A stretch of DNA of 49,637 nt from Candidatus Woesearchaeota archaeon (GCA_016188245.1 JACPIE010000038.1:94939-144575), one strand, 5' to 3'; numbered from the stretch's first letter, positions 34,095 to 42,957 are shown. Translations and numbers: made by a program. Notes: generated from the sequence alone by a model not told the origin.

Positions 34095-34241
34095 TCATAG
34101 ACCCCATATTTCCAAATTAGGATATTCTGTGCTGTAGCCTTTGGATTCACTTGCTTCTGCTCTTGCAAAATGTCAAAAATTTTCCATCCAGTCTATAACC
34201 TGCGGGCGGAATCCAATATGCCTTTACAATTATGGAAATTT
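34095..34241 (-). pseudogene. Decayed gene remnant (C-terminal about 50 codons)
   Basis: On the minus strand a frame reads KAYWIPPAGYRLDGKFLTF, then after a one-base shift ARAEASESKGYSTEYPNL and EIWGL, then TGA. Both parts look like normal protein, and together they suggest the tail of a gene lost by frameshift and truncation. The family is not recognised. It lies next to the cassette repeat. Confidence 0.45.
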
Positions 34242-34364
34242 TCTGATTTCTACCTATAAAAATAGAAAAAATACTTATATAAGTGTATAACTCCTATGAG
34301 AGAACAGTAAAATTTATAAGCAAATACTTAAATAGATAGTTTTAATACTTATATAAGTGTATAA

Positions 34365-34418
34365 ATGTATATAAGAGGCAAAACAGTAAAATTTATAAGC
34401 AAATACTTAAATAGATAG
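34365..34418 (+). CDS. 17-aa mini-ORF in tandem repeat unit 2
   Basis: ATG directly downstream of the palindromic TATA element, product MYIRGKTVKFISKYLNR, then TAG. The same peptide with Ser for Tyr is encoded in unit 3 (34444). It may be a leader peptide or a chance frame within the repeat. Confidence 0.3.
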   Translation: MYIRGKTVKFISKYLNR

Positions 34419-34443
34419 TTTTAATACTTATATAAGTGTATAA

Positions 34444-34497
34444 ATGTCTATAAGAGGCAAAACAGTAAAATTTATAAGCAAATACTTAAATAGATAG
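34444..34497 (+). CDS. 17-aa mini-ORF in tandem repeat unit 3
   Basis: Product MSIRGKTVKFISKYLNR, then TAG, four bases before the last promoter unit. Differs from the unit 2 peptide only at residue 2. Its existence follows from the repeat; translation is not shown. Confidence 0.3.
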   Translation: MSIRGKTVKFISKYLNR

Positions 34498-34520
34498 TTT
34501 TAATACTTATATAAGTGTAC

Positions 34521-35069
34521 ATGAAGCGTAAAAAAGGTGAACAAAGAGAAAACTCTAGTGATTTAACTAATTCTATCCTCAATGATAAAAATTACATAGA
34601 ATTCAGAGCGGTTTATGAAAAGCTGAAGTTGAGATACAATAAAACTGATATCCTTGCTTCACTTGAAAAGGAAGAATTCTTTATTCCGGTTTCAATATTC
34701 AATGCAGAGCTGAGCAGCCTTGAAGCAATTTCTAAATATTTGCACGAAAATAAAGGCTTTGCACTTAAAAAAATTTCCAATCTTCTAAACAGGTCCGGCA
34801 GGAATATATGGAATTCTTACAGCAGAAGCAAAATAAAATTCCCTAAAAGGCTTGTTGTTTCAGAATCAGAGCTCATTCCAATTTCTATTTTGAAAAATCT
34901 TGATTTCACGCTGTTTGAGAATATTGTGGCTTGCTTAAAGGACAAGCTCGGCCATTCTTATCATGAGATTGGAGCTTTGCTACACCGCAATGAAAGAACA
35001 ATCTGGACGGTTTATAACAATTACAAAAAGAAAAAAGTAAGCAATATGCAAAAAGAGGCAGTCAAATGA
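34521..35069 (+). CDS. Double helix-turn-helix regulator
   Basis: 182 aa from ATG 34521; a GTG two codons earlier is in frame. Two related units are visible: IPVSIF..ELSSLEAISKYLHE then KISNLLNRSGRNIWNSY, and IPISILKNLDFTLFENIVACL then EIGALLHRNERTIWTVYNNY. The E-I-x-x-L-L-x-R-x-x-R-x-I-W segments look like sigma-region-4-like recognition helices. Two in one chain suit binding to the palindromes in the array just upstream. It overlaps the 2116-aa surface gene by ATGA, so it probably controls that gene. Confidence 0.75.
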   Translation: MKRKKGEQRENSSDLTNSILNDKNYIEFRAVYEKLKLRYNKTDILASLEKEEFFIPVSIFNAELSSLEAISKYLHENKGFALKKISNLLNRSGRNIWNSYSRSKIKFPKRLVVSESELIPISILKNLDFTLFENIVACLKDKLGHSYHEIGALLHRNERTIWTVYNNYKKKKVSNMQKEAVK

Positions 35070-38000
35070 GTTTAGAAGATAAAAAAAGAGCTGAAAAATC
35101 ATTTTTAATTTTTATAGCTCTTGCTTTATTAATTAATATTCAATTAAGCACCGGAGTTGAAGATAGCACTTTAATTAATAATACTTTAAATAATTCATTT
35201 GAAATTCAAATAAATGAAACAATAAACCAAACTCAAATTCAGAATTTGACAAATGCCGCAGCATTCAATGAAACAAGCAAGTCATTAAACACCACATCAC
35301 TAATAAATCAAACTAATTTAACAAATGAAACAATAAACCAAACTCAAGCACTAAATGAAACAAATTTAACCCAGCCGGAGAAGACAATTGCCATAAGCCT
35401 GGATTACAAATCAGGCTCGATATATGATGCCAATGACAATGGCGAGGAAAGCATCAACGGCGTAATTGACATGACGGTTGAAGGCACAAAATTCAGCTGG
35501 GATGCCGATGAGGCAAAGGTATGCACAAGATGGAAGGTTTATCCAATCGATTCAGGAGAAGCAAATATTATTTGTTATGGGGCTGAAAAATGCTGCAACT
35601 TTGTTGAATTAATGCCATCAAGACAAAATTGGAGCGGGATATTCTATATGAATTATGGCCTATATGGGGCAACATACAATAATACAATTTCTGCTCAAGT
35701 GCTTTATATTGATTACAATTTAAGCATTGAGAAGCCTTATGCTGAAATTTATTATTCTTCATGGGAAAATTTAACTGCCAGGTTTAGGGAAGTTGTTAAT
35801 ATTACTGAACCAATCAGTGAGCCAATAACAAATGATACAGATACAACAATAGTAAGCAAGGCAATTAAGCAGCATAACGCTGTAATTGGCAAGCCAGTCA
35901 AGTGGGAGTTAAGAATTAAGTACTCTAACCTGACAAAAATTAATATTACTCTGCCAAAGATAATTAATTTTAGCACTAGAAAAATAGTAGATGATGAAGA
36001 AATTGAAATTAATAAAAAAGGCATAAAAGTAAAAAAAGACAACATAGTTAAGACAGCTAATGAATTTGAATTAGATAAAGTAACTGGCTATTCTGTAAGA
36101 ATAGCAGAAGGCACGGATTTATTTTCCAGATTTTTAAACTGGCTATTCAGCCGATTAAATGCAATAACTGGCTATTCTATTATTGATGTTAAAGAAAGCA
36201 ATGAAACAGAACTCATTATTGAAGAGCCCATTGAAGAAATAGAGGTTGAGTATTATACAGAAGCGCCTGTTGCTGTTGAAGAAGAAACTGCCAGCGGAAA
36301 GAAAATAACTGTTTCATCAGAATTAAGCTATACTGATATTTTAACATTTGCCTCAATTCCGGAAGCTCCAAGCTCGATAATTAAATTATATTGGCATGCT
36401 TCAGAAGAAGATTATAAGAAGTACATAAACGATGAATATCTAATAATTGGCGATGGAAGAAAGATAAAAATAGACATTACTTATCAAACTTATTTTGCAG
36501 TTTCTTTTGCTGACGAAAACTCTAATGGCTTAATTGAAACCGTTTATTGGACAACTCCGCATACTTCATCGCAAGAATTTGAGATTAGTATAATAATCTT
36601 GAATGTCCAAAGCTATCCAACAGTAGGGGGAAATTGGACTGTTGCATTTAACACAACAGGAACCGGAAACCTGACAATTTCTGCAAGCAACGGGACAACT
36701 TATTCTGAATATTTTGATGATAATCCAACTACAGCAAATGACTTGGATATTTTAGAGTTAAAATGCAATGAAAATGTCTTATTTAATAAGAATGATTTGA
36801 TTAATAAAGAAAATGTATACTTAGTAAATGGCAATAATGAAAAAATAAAATTAAATGAAACTTTAAGCCAATCAATTGCAATTAAATCACTTTATGCTGA
36901 AAATTATAACTGCAGTAATTTAACTGGGTATTATACGGTGCATGTGATAACAAAAGGGAAGCACGTGCAGCAATTCAATTTCTCTGGCCAAACAGCGTAT
37001 GCGAATAATTTTGCCTTGGATGCCGGATTTTGCGATGGATGGGATTTAACAACAACGTGCTGGGTTAACACCACAAAATACATAAACGGAACTTATGATG
37101 TATTGAGCGCAAACAACTTGTTTATCAATGCAAGCGGCAGGCTTGTAAATGACACTTTAGACACCACATTCTTCATTAACCTAACCGGCAATTTAACCAT
37201 ACAGCAAGGAGGAGGAATCTTCCTGAATGCATCTTCATGCAGCAGCGGTTCCTGCCAAGGAGGAGGCAACTTAACAATAATCGCAAATGTTGTTAATTTA
37301 AGCGGTACAATAAAAGTTGATGGCGGTGGAACAACTGCCAGTGCACTTGGCCACTTCTCAGGCAATGGCGGAGTTATAACAATCAACGCCTCAAGCATAT
37401 TAATTGGAACAAATGCAGAGATAAGCGCAAGCAGCGATTATGTGCTTTCCACCACAAATGCTCACTCAGGTGGCAATGCCGGAACTATAAGCCTGAATGC
37501 CACTCTCATAAACAACACAGGCATAATAAGGGCAGTTGGTGGAACTGGTGACTCTGCTAGTTGCACCTTAGGCTCAAGCGGAAGAGGAGAAAGAGGCAGT
37601 GGAGGCAAGATAATAATAACTTCACAAGTAATTGAAGCAAGAAAAATAATAGCTACAAATGGCCCTATAGGAATCTGCAACAACAAAGCAGGAGGAGCTG
37701 TAATATTAAATTCCTCAAGCATTATAACAATTCTAAATGAGATATCTGTTGTTGGAAACGTATCAGGCAACATAACCCTGCAGGCAAAGGAAATATACCT
37801 AAACAGCGCTGTGCTTAACGCAACAAATGAAACTGGAAGCACTACTGGCTCCAATGGAACAATAAAATTACTTTATAATGTTACAATTAATGCATCTCTT
37901 GCAACTATAAAGCCAGCTCCAATAATAATAAAAGAAAATGAATTTGGAAGGGTGGAATTCTTCAATCGGATAAGCGGCTTTGCTGCTGTTGACTTAAACA

Positions 38001-41000
38001 AGAGCATAAACATAACCAATAACAGTATTTCTGTAAATCCTGAAGGCGGCTACCTAAACACAAGCGCTGGCATCAATATAAATGGAATTTTATTGAATGA
38101 TTTTGTTATAGTAAGAGATGGATTGATATGCCCAAGCAGCATTTGCACATTGCTAAGCAGCATCTCCAATATTGTAAGCTTCAACGTAACCCAATTCAGC
38201 ACATATTTGATAAACCCGTCCTTGAATGTTTCAATAAATCTCAACACGAGCGCAAATTTAGTAGCATACCCTATTCTTGTCTCAGGCCATCTAAACTTCA
38301 GCAACGGCACAAATCTTGCTGATGTAAATGTCAGCATTTTCAGGAATAACACTCTGCTTAATGTTTCAATCACAACATCTGAAGGAAATTACAATTTTAC
38401 ATTTGCAGCCCCAGAATTCGGCACATATGAAATAAAGGCTAATGCCACTTCTGGCATTTTGTCAGCTGAGAAATCAGCTGCACTTGCAGTATTTTCTCCT
38501 TTAGTAATCCACAATGTCTATACTGTGCCTAAATATCCCAAAAAGAATGACAATGTGACTTTCATAGCCAATCTAACAGTAAATGATACAGAAATAATGT
38601 CTGTAAACTTTACTTTAATAAATCCCAATGGCACAAAAGTTCTTGACAATGTCAACGGCTCCAGAAACAGCACCATTCCTTTAGTAACAGAATTGTGGAA
38701 TGTGACTTTCAATGTAAGCGCTTATGGTACATGGCTGTGGAATGTATCTGGCTTTACAACAAGCGGCTACATACAGAACACAACAACACAAGAAATTGTT
38801 TTGATGGAAGTAACAGAAAGCCTGAATGCAAGCAGCGTCTTGGTAAATACTCCAGTCTCGATTTTTGGACACATTAACTTAAGCAATGGAACAAATGTGT
38901 CAAACAATAACGCTGACTTGTTCATTAGCGGACAAAAAATGAACCAAAATAATTCTGTTGTGCAGAATGCAAGTAATTTTGCAAGCGGCAGTTTGACAGC
39001 CTTGACACTGCTTGCCGATAGGATAACTTTAACCGCCAATGGAAGCAGCCAATATCCTGTCCAAAGCGGTGTATTCTTGTCTGACATAATCAATGTCGGG
39101 CCTGTTCATAGAAACTTTACTTTGGTATCATGGGGAGAAAACATTTCGTATGATGTTGAAATCGGAAGAGCGCCTAATGACGGGAATAATGCAAGCTATT
39201 TTGATGGTTTCATAAATACTTCTGGATTGGTATTGCTGATGCACTTTAATAATGAAACTGGAGAGAATGATTCTTTAGTTAAAGATTACAGCAGAGATAT
39301 AAATTCCATTGCAAATGAAACCAACAATGGAACTTGTTCTGGAACAACTTGCCCTATTTATAATTTCAGCGATAAGAAATTCGGCAAATCCTCAATGTCA
39401 TTTGATGGAACTGATGATTATATCACTGTCTCAAACTCATCAATATTTGATTTTAACGACAATGATTTCACGATAGAGCTATGGGCTAAATGGAAAAACA
39501 CTACTGGAAATCAAATTATCATTGAAAAGTTTACTGGAAGCACAGGTCCGGGATGGTCGTTTTACAAGCTTAGTAATCTCTTAGAATTTTATGGATGCAG
39601 TAACTCTAGATGCATCAGAACCTCTACTACTATACTTAACACGAATGTGTGGTATCATATAGTAGTTACAAGGTTAGGAAGCACCTTTGCAATTTACCGT
39701 GATGGAATAAATATCGGAACAAGCATAAACGCTAATGCTCTAACCAATAGCACAACTCCTCTGCTTATTGGAACAAGAAATACTAACAGTCTTTTTTTTA
39801 ATGGTTCCATAGATGAAGTCGCAATCTGGAACAGAAGCTTGTCATCAGATGAAATAAGAAACCTGTACCAAAGGAATGTTCTAAAGCTGAATTTAAGCGT
39901 CAGAAGCTGTGATGATTCTGCTTGCAGCGGAGAGAATTTTAGCGAAGTATTGGGCAACTCTTCTGGCACAAGATTGAACGTTTCTATAACTCCCAATAAT
40001 CCTTACTTCCAATATAAGGCAACTTTAAGCACGAGTTATTTTAATTTCACTCCATCGCTTTATAATGTTACGATTAATTATACTGCTTTGGCTACAGATG
40101 GTTATGGTAGTTATAATTTCACTTTCAAAACTCCATCAAGTGCGGGAACATACTCGATAAAAGTCAACATAACAACTGACATTGGAATTCCAGGCGAACA
40201 ACTGACAACATTGGCAGTTAATGCGCCAGCTGAACCAAGTAAGGCTGCAGTTACTGCTGTTGCAGATTCTTCTGGCGGAGACAGTGGCGGAATTGCTGTT
40301 CCATCAAATGAGGCAGCATATGCAGCAAGAAGATGGGATGTTTTGCCTTCTGGAGAAAGCGCAACTTTAACAATTAACAATGAGGGTATAGCAATAACAA
40401 GTGTTGTAGTTGATATTAAGAGATTGGTTATAAATGCAGATTTAAAGGTGGCAAGCTTGGTATCAACTCCATATGCAGCAAGTCCCGCAGCAAAAGTATA
40501 TCAATATCTTGAATTGACAAAAGCTAATATATTTAATGAAGACGCCTCAGCAATCAAAATCAATTTTAAGGTGCCAAAATCATGGATGTCAAGCAACAAC
40601 ATTGAAAAATCAGACATCCTACTATACAGGCACAGCGAAGGCAAGTGGAATCCATTGCCGACTGCACAAACAGGAGCAGATGCAAACAATGTATTGTACC
40701 AAGCAATAACTCCTGGCTTCAGTATATTTGCAATCGGAACAAGCCCAATAATAAACGAATCAATAGGCCTGCCGATAGAATCAAAAGAAGAAATGCCTTT
40801 GATGGACTTAAAAATAGAAATTCCACATGAATATCTTTATGTTAGCCAAGGAAAAGAAGTGAGGGCAGACATATCAATAACTAACTTAGGGAATATACCA
40901 GTTCATGATGCAATGCTCTATTATGGATTGCAGCTCCAGAATGGCACTGTAATAAATCAAGAAGAAGAATACATTTCCATTACCGACAAGCTTTTAATCA

Positions 41001-41416
41001 ATAGAAAAATTAATGTCCCGCATGACCTTCCCCAAGGCACATATTTATTCTATGGGAGATTGAATTATAAAGATAATGCTGCTGTAGGTTTGGACATCTT
41101 CAATGTTACTGAAAGGCCTTTTAAGGTTAAACCAAGATTCGTAATTTTATTGATTGCTTTAATTAGTTTATTGTTAATAGCAGCTGCAGCAACCTCATTC
41201 TTCCGCCAGCAACCTGAAAAAAGATTTCGCTCTCAAATACTTATGGCATACGAAGCGCTGAAGTCTAAAGATAATGCTAAAGCGCGTGAGCATTATATAA
41301 AGGCGTGCGGCATATACAAAACTGATATATACAAAAAAATGCCACACAAAGACCAGTGGAATGCATACCGGTTATTGGTGGATTTACACAGATATTATAA
41401 TCTAGTCAAAAAATAG
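35066..41416 (+). CDS. 2116-aa surface glycoprotein-like protein with LamG domain and C-terminal anchor
   Basis: Signal helix at residues about 10-30, then an Asn/Thr-rich stretch (about 35-105) full of N-x-S/T sequons (INQTNLTNETINQTQ). Two TGYS motifs flank a hydrophobic FLNWLF segment at about 339-370. The centre is rich in beta repeats of N-, S- and G-rich type. Residues about 1385-1600 form a LamG/concanavalin-like domain (MSFDGTDDYI, FTIELWAKW, WYHIVVTR, IDEVAIWNRSLSSDEI). Residues 1838-1892 resemble the PGF-pre-PGF segment (W.PLPT...Y.A.TPGFSIFAIG). A final membrane helix at about 2025-2047 is followed by a 68-residue cytosolic tail with a TPR-like helix pair. Stop is TAG. Confidence 0.8.
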   Translation: MSLEDKKRAEKSFLIFIALALLINIQLSTGVEDSTLINNTLNNSFEIQINETINQTQIQNLTNAAAFNETSKSLNTTSLINQTNLTNETINQTQALNETNLTQPEKTIAISLDYKSGSIYDANDNGEESINGVIDMTVEGTKFSWDADEAKVCTRWKVYPIDSGEANIICYGAEKCCNFVELMPSRQNWSGIFYMNYGLYGATYNNTISAQVLYIDYNLSIEKPYAEIYYSSWENLTARFREVVNITEPISEPITNDTDTTIVSKAIKQHNAVIGKPVKWELRIKYSNLTKINITLPKIINFSTRKIVDDEEIEINKKGIKVKKDNIVKTANEFELDKVTGYSVRIAEGTDLFSRFLNWLFSRLNAITGYSIIDVKESNETELIIEEPIEEIEVEYYTEAPVAVEEETASGKKITVSSELSYTDILTFASIPEAPSSIIKLYWHASEEDYKKYINDEYLIIGDGRKIKIDITYQTYFAVSFADENSNGLIETVYWTTPHTSSQEFEISIIILNVQSYPTVGGNWTVAFNTTGTGNLTISASNGTTYSEYFDDNPTTANDLDILELKCNENVLFNKNDLINKENVYLVNGNNEKIKLNETLSQSIAIKSLYAENYNCSNLTGYYTVHVITKGKHVQQFNFSGQTAYANNFALDAGFCDGWDLTTTCWVNTTKYINGTYDVLSANNLFINASGRLVNDTLDTTFFINLTGNLTIQQGGGIFLNASSCSSGSCQGGGNLTIIANVVNLSGTIKVDGGGTTASALGHFSGNGGVITINASSILIGTNAEISASSDYVLSTTNAHSGGNAGTISLNATLINNTGIIRAVGGTGDSASCTLGSSGRGERGSGGKIIITSQVIEARKIIATNGPIGICNNKAGGAVILNSSSIITILNEISVVGNVSGNITLQAKEIYLNSAVLNATNETGSTTGSNGTIKLLYNVTINASLATIKPAPIIIKENEFGRVEFFNRISGFAAVDLNKSINITNNSISVNPEGGYLNTSAGININGILLNDFVIVRDGLICPSSICTLLSSISNIVSFNVTQFSTYLINPSLNVSINLNTSANLVAYPILVSGHLNFSNGTNLADVNVSIFRNNTLLNVSITTSEGNYNFTFAAPEFGTYEIKANATSGILSAEKSAALAVFSPLVIHNVYTVPKYPKKNDNVTFIANLTVNDTEIMSVNFTLINPNGTKVLDNVNGSRNSTIPLVTELWNVTFNVSAYGTWLWNVSGFTTSGYIQNTTTQEIVLMEVTESLNASSVLVNTPVSIFGHINLSNGTNVSNNNADLFISGQKMNQNNSVVQNASNFASGSLTALTLLADRITLTANGSSQYPVQSGVFLSDIINVGPVHRNFTLVSWGENISYDVEIGRAPNDGNNASYFDGFINTSGLVLLMHFNNETGENDSLVKDYSRDINSIANETNNGTCSGTTCPIYNFSDKKFGKSSMSFDGTDDYITVSNSSIFDFNDNDFTIELWAKWKNTTGNQIIIEKFTGSTGPGWSFYKLSNLLEFYGCSNSRCIRTSTTILNTNVWYHIVVTRLGSTFAIYRDGINIGTSINANALTNSTTPLLIGTRNTNSLFFNGSIDEVAIWNRSLSSDEIRNLYQRNVLKLNLSVRSCDDSACSGENFSEVLGNSSGTRLNVSITPNNPYFQYKATLSTSYFNFTPSLYNVTINYTALATDGYGSYNFTFKTPSSAGTYSIKVNITTDIGIPGEQLTTLAVNAPAEPSKAAVTAVADSSGGDSGGIAVPSNEAAYAARRWDVLPSGESATLTINNEGIAITSVVVDIKRLVINADLKVASLVSTPYAASPAAKVYQYLELTKANIFNEDASAIKINFKVPKSWMSSNNIEKSDILLYRHSEGKWNPLPTAQTGADANNVLYQAITPGFSIFAIGTSPIINESIGLPIESKEEMPLMDLKIEIPHEYLYVSQGKEVRADISITNLGNIPVHDAMLYYGLQLQNGTVINQEEEYISITDKLLINRKINVPHDLPQGTYLFYGRLNYKDNAAVGLDIFNVTERPFKVKPRFVILLIALISLLLIAAAATSFFRQQPEKRFRSQILMAYEALKSKDNAKAREHYIKACGIYKTDIYKKMPHKDQWNAYRLLVDLHRYYNLVKK

Positions 41417-41455
41417 GTTTAAAATAATGTTTGCCTGTAAAGCTGCAGTTTTTTG

Positions 41456-42466
41456 TTATAGTTTTTCTTTTAAATTTTCCAAAACTTTTTCATAATTATA
41501 CTTCAAAGCCCTGTTATCGGAATGTTTCTGTAATTGCCCTTCAAGTATTTTCTTTGCAGCCTCAAACTTCCCCATTGACATGTATATAACAGCAAGGTTA
41601 TTTGCAGGCGAAGGATTTTCAGGATTAGACTTCATTGACTTCTTGAAATACTCCATAGCCTTGTTTTTATCATTCATTTGCATGTAGATTTTTGCAATCT
41701 CGGAAAAAACAAGCTTGTATTTTGGCTCCAGCTTTGCGGTTTTTTCAAAATATTTCAGCGCATTGCTGAAGTCATTCCTGCCGAGAAACATCCTTGCTGC
41801 CTGGTAATTGTAGCGCGCGCTGACAGAATTTTCTTCCAGCTGCCTTAGGATGATTTTTGAATATTCTACTGTTTTTTCCTGGATCAGCCCATCATCCTTT
41901 AAAGAGCCGAAATGATGCAGGACTATGCCGGCTTTATCATATTTCAGGCCCTTTCCCTTTATGGAATCCTCAGCTAATTCATGGACCCTGTGCCTGAACT
42001 GAAATCCCAGATTGTTTTTGAACAGCCTAACCAAATAATGGGAAATATAAAAAGGGTATTCCTTAACCAATTCAAAATCCGAGCTGTTCTTGACAGCGCC
42101 TTCAAAATAAGCGTTTAAATAAGACCTTTGCTCCAAAGAAAATCCTGCAAAATCATTTGGGTTTTCAATAATGCTTTTTATTCTTTCCAGGTCATTTTTT
42201 TCAATCACTTCATCTGCATCCATCACAAGAATCCAGTCTTTTGTAGCGTGCTTAATGCTTTCATTTCGTGCAGCAGAAAAATCATCAATCCATTCGAAAT
42301 CAATGATTTTCGCATCAAACTTCCTTGCTATCTCCTTTGTCTTGTCCGTGCTGCCTGTATCGACAATTATTATTTCTTCAACAATCTCTTTGACAGAGTT
42401 CAGGCACTGCTCCAGCCACTTCTCTTCATTCTTTGCTATCATGCACAATGAGATTGTTTTAGGCAT
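41456..42466 (-). CDS. GT2 glycosyltransferase fused to TPR repeats
   Basis: 336 aa from the ATG at 42466; a GTG three codons upstream is in frame. SLCMIAKNEEKWLEQCL and IIIVDTGSTDKTKEIA are the GT-A opening, VMDADEVI is the DxD metal site, and HRVHE is also typical of this TPR-linked subgroup. Residues about 215-335 form three or four TPR units (YNYQAARMFLGRNDFSNALK, AKIYMQMNDKNKAMEYF, AVIYMSMGKFEAAKKIL). It probably transfers sugar to a protein or lipid, possibly glycosylating the Asn-rich surface proteins nearby; this link is inference. Confidence 0.88.
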   Translation of the reverse strand: MPKTISLCMIAKNEEKWLEQCLNSVKEIVEEIIIVDTGSTDKTKEIARKFDAKIIDFEWIDDFSAARNESIKHATKDWILVMDADEVIEKNDLERIKSIIENPNDFAGFSLEQRSYLNAYFEGAVKNSSDFELVKEYPFYISHYLVRLFKNNLGFQFRHRVHELAEDSIKGKGLKYDKAGIVLHHFGSLKDDGLIQEKTVEYSKIILRQLEENSVSARYNYQAARMFLGRNDFSNALKYFEKTAKLEPKYKLVFSEIAKIYMQMNDKNKAMEYFKKSMKSNPENPSPANNLAVIYMSMGKFEAAKKILEGQLQKHSDNRALKYNYEKVLENLKEKL

Positions 42467-42467
42467 T

Positions 42468-42563
42468 TTAGGCACTTCCGTGCAATCGAAGATTGCACTC
42501 GATTAACCTGTCAACCGAGTTTGCAGTTGTTGTTGTCATGCATAACGATATTGTTTTAGGCAT
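42468..42563 (-). pseudogene. Partial duplicate of the glycosyltransferase start
   Basis: A minus-strand frame begins MPKTISLCM, identical to the first nine residues of the glycosyltransferase, then diverges and ends after 31 codons. At DNA level 42439-42469 and 42537-42567 match at 28 of 31 positions. The intervening part contains the hairpin GTGCAATC/GATTGCAC (42480-42498). Confidence 0.5.
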
Positions 42564-42611
42564 TTTGCTGAGTTAAAAGCGCCAAGGCCAGGATTGCTTG
42601 GAATTGTTTAA

Positions 42612-42715
42612 CGCCACCGCTCGGATTTGAACCGAGAAGTCCTTGCGGACAGTAGTTGTCTGATAATGCAAAGATTATTCGAGACTACCGCACTACCAGA
42701 TTATGCGACAGTGGC
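42612..42715 (-). tRNA. tRNA-Ser(CGA) with 20-nt intron
   Basis: Acceptor GCCACTG pairs with CGGTGGC (42613-42619 on the plus strand), discriminator G at 42612. The D arm is GCAT/AATCTGGTA/GTGC, the T arm CTCGG/TTCAAAT/CCGAG, and the long variable arm GTCC/GCAA/GGAC marks a class II tRNA. Anticodon stem GTAGT/ACTAC encloses a 27-nt loop starting CTCGAA, so the anticodon is CGA (42679-42681) and an intron of 20 nt (42658-42677) lies at position 37/38. The intron has the hairpin ATAAT/ATTAT. Confidence 0.88.
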
Positions 42716-42732
42716 ACACCAATTCCAAGTTC

Positions 42733-42818
42733 CCAAGTTTTGCGAAACAAAACCACAGCCGACGAGGCTGGAAAGTGTCAACGGATTTATGCCGTTGGCT
42801 GGATTCTGCCACCTTGGC
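42733..42818 (-). other. Cloverleaf-like structured element upstream of tRNA-Ser
   Basis: Four short hairpins stand in a row inside a closing stem CCAAG/CTTGG (42733-42737 with 42813-42817). On the plus strand they are GTTTTG/CAAAAC (42737-42753), CAGCC/GGCTG (42756-42770), CAACGG/CCGTTG with a 7-base loop (42779-42797) and TGGC/GCCA (42796-42811). On the minus strand the start GCCAAGGTGGCAGAA resembles a bacterial tRNA-Leu, but the G18-G19 pair, a normal T loop and a full acceptor are missing. It may be a decayed tRNA or another structured RNA. Confidence 0.4.
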
Positions 42819-42857
42819 GTAATCTGAGAATAACAGCCTTATTTTAAAACTTTTACA

Positions 42858-42950
42858 TTAGTGGTCAGAACAGTCCCACTTGAACCCGCAGTTCGGGCAT
42901 ATCAGCTTGCAGTGTTTTTCATACATCTCAGTATTGCACACTTCGCACAT
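42858..42950 (-). CDS. 30-aa double-CxxC zinc ribbon protein
   Basis: Frame from ATG 42950 (a GTG lies one codon upstream) encodes MCEVCNTEMYEKHCKLICPN then CGFKWDCSDH. CxxC, a later Cys, CxxC and a final Cys provide up to six zinc ligands. Very short proteins of this CxxC...CKL.CP.CG...DCSD type are widespread and of unknown role. It starts eight bases after the stop of the 118-aa gene and is probably cotranscribed. Confidence 0.7.
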   Translation of the reverse strand: MCEVCNTEMYEKHCKLICPNCGFKWDCSDH

Positions 42951-42957
42951 CACTTTA

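Larger units (their letters stand above)
34270..34519 (+). repeat. 79-bp tandem promoter repeat, three units plus a partial fourth
   Basis: Units begin with AATACTTATATAAGTGTA at 34270, 34344, 34423 and 34502 (lengths 74, 79, 79, then partial). Each contains the perfect palindrome ACTTATATAAGT, which doubles as a TATA-like box, and a TTTATAAG box. Units 2 and 3 are almost identical. The fourth copy stops two bases before the ATG of the HTH gene, so the regulator is transcribed from the last unit of the array. Confidence 0.85.

Noticed and set aside
34270..34519. Possible CRISPR array
   Set aside because: The 79-bp units are head-to-tail copies with no distinct spacers, AT-rich, and run into a gene start. 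No cas gene is present.
42720..42840. Protein-coding gene on the minus strand across the cloverleaf region
   Set aside because: The frame is open but lacks a clear start and promoter, runs into the tRNA-Ser gene, and coincides with dense inverted repeats. Structured RNA or a decayed tRNA explains it better.
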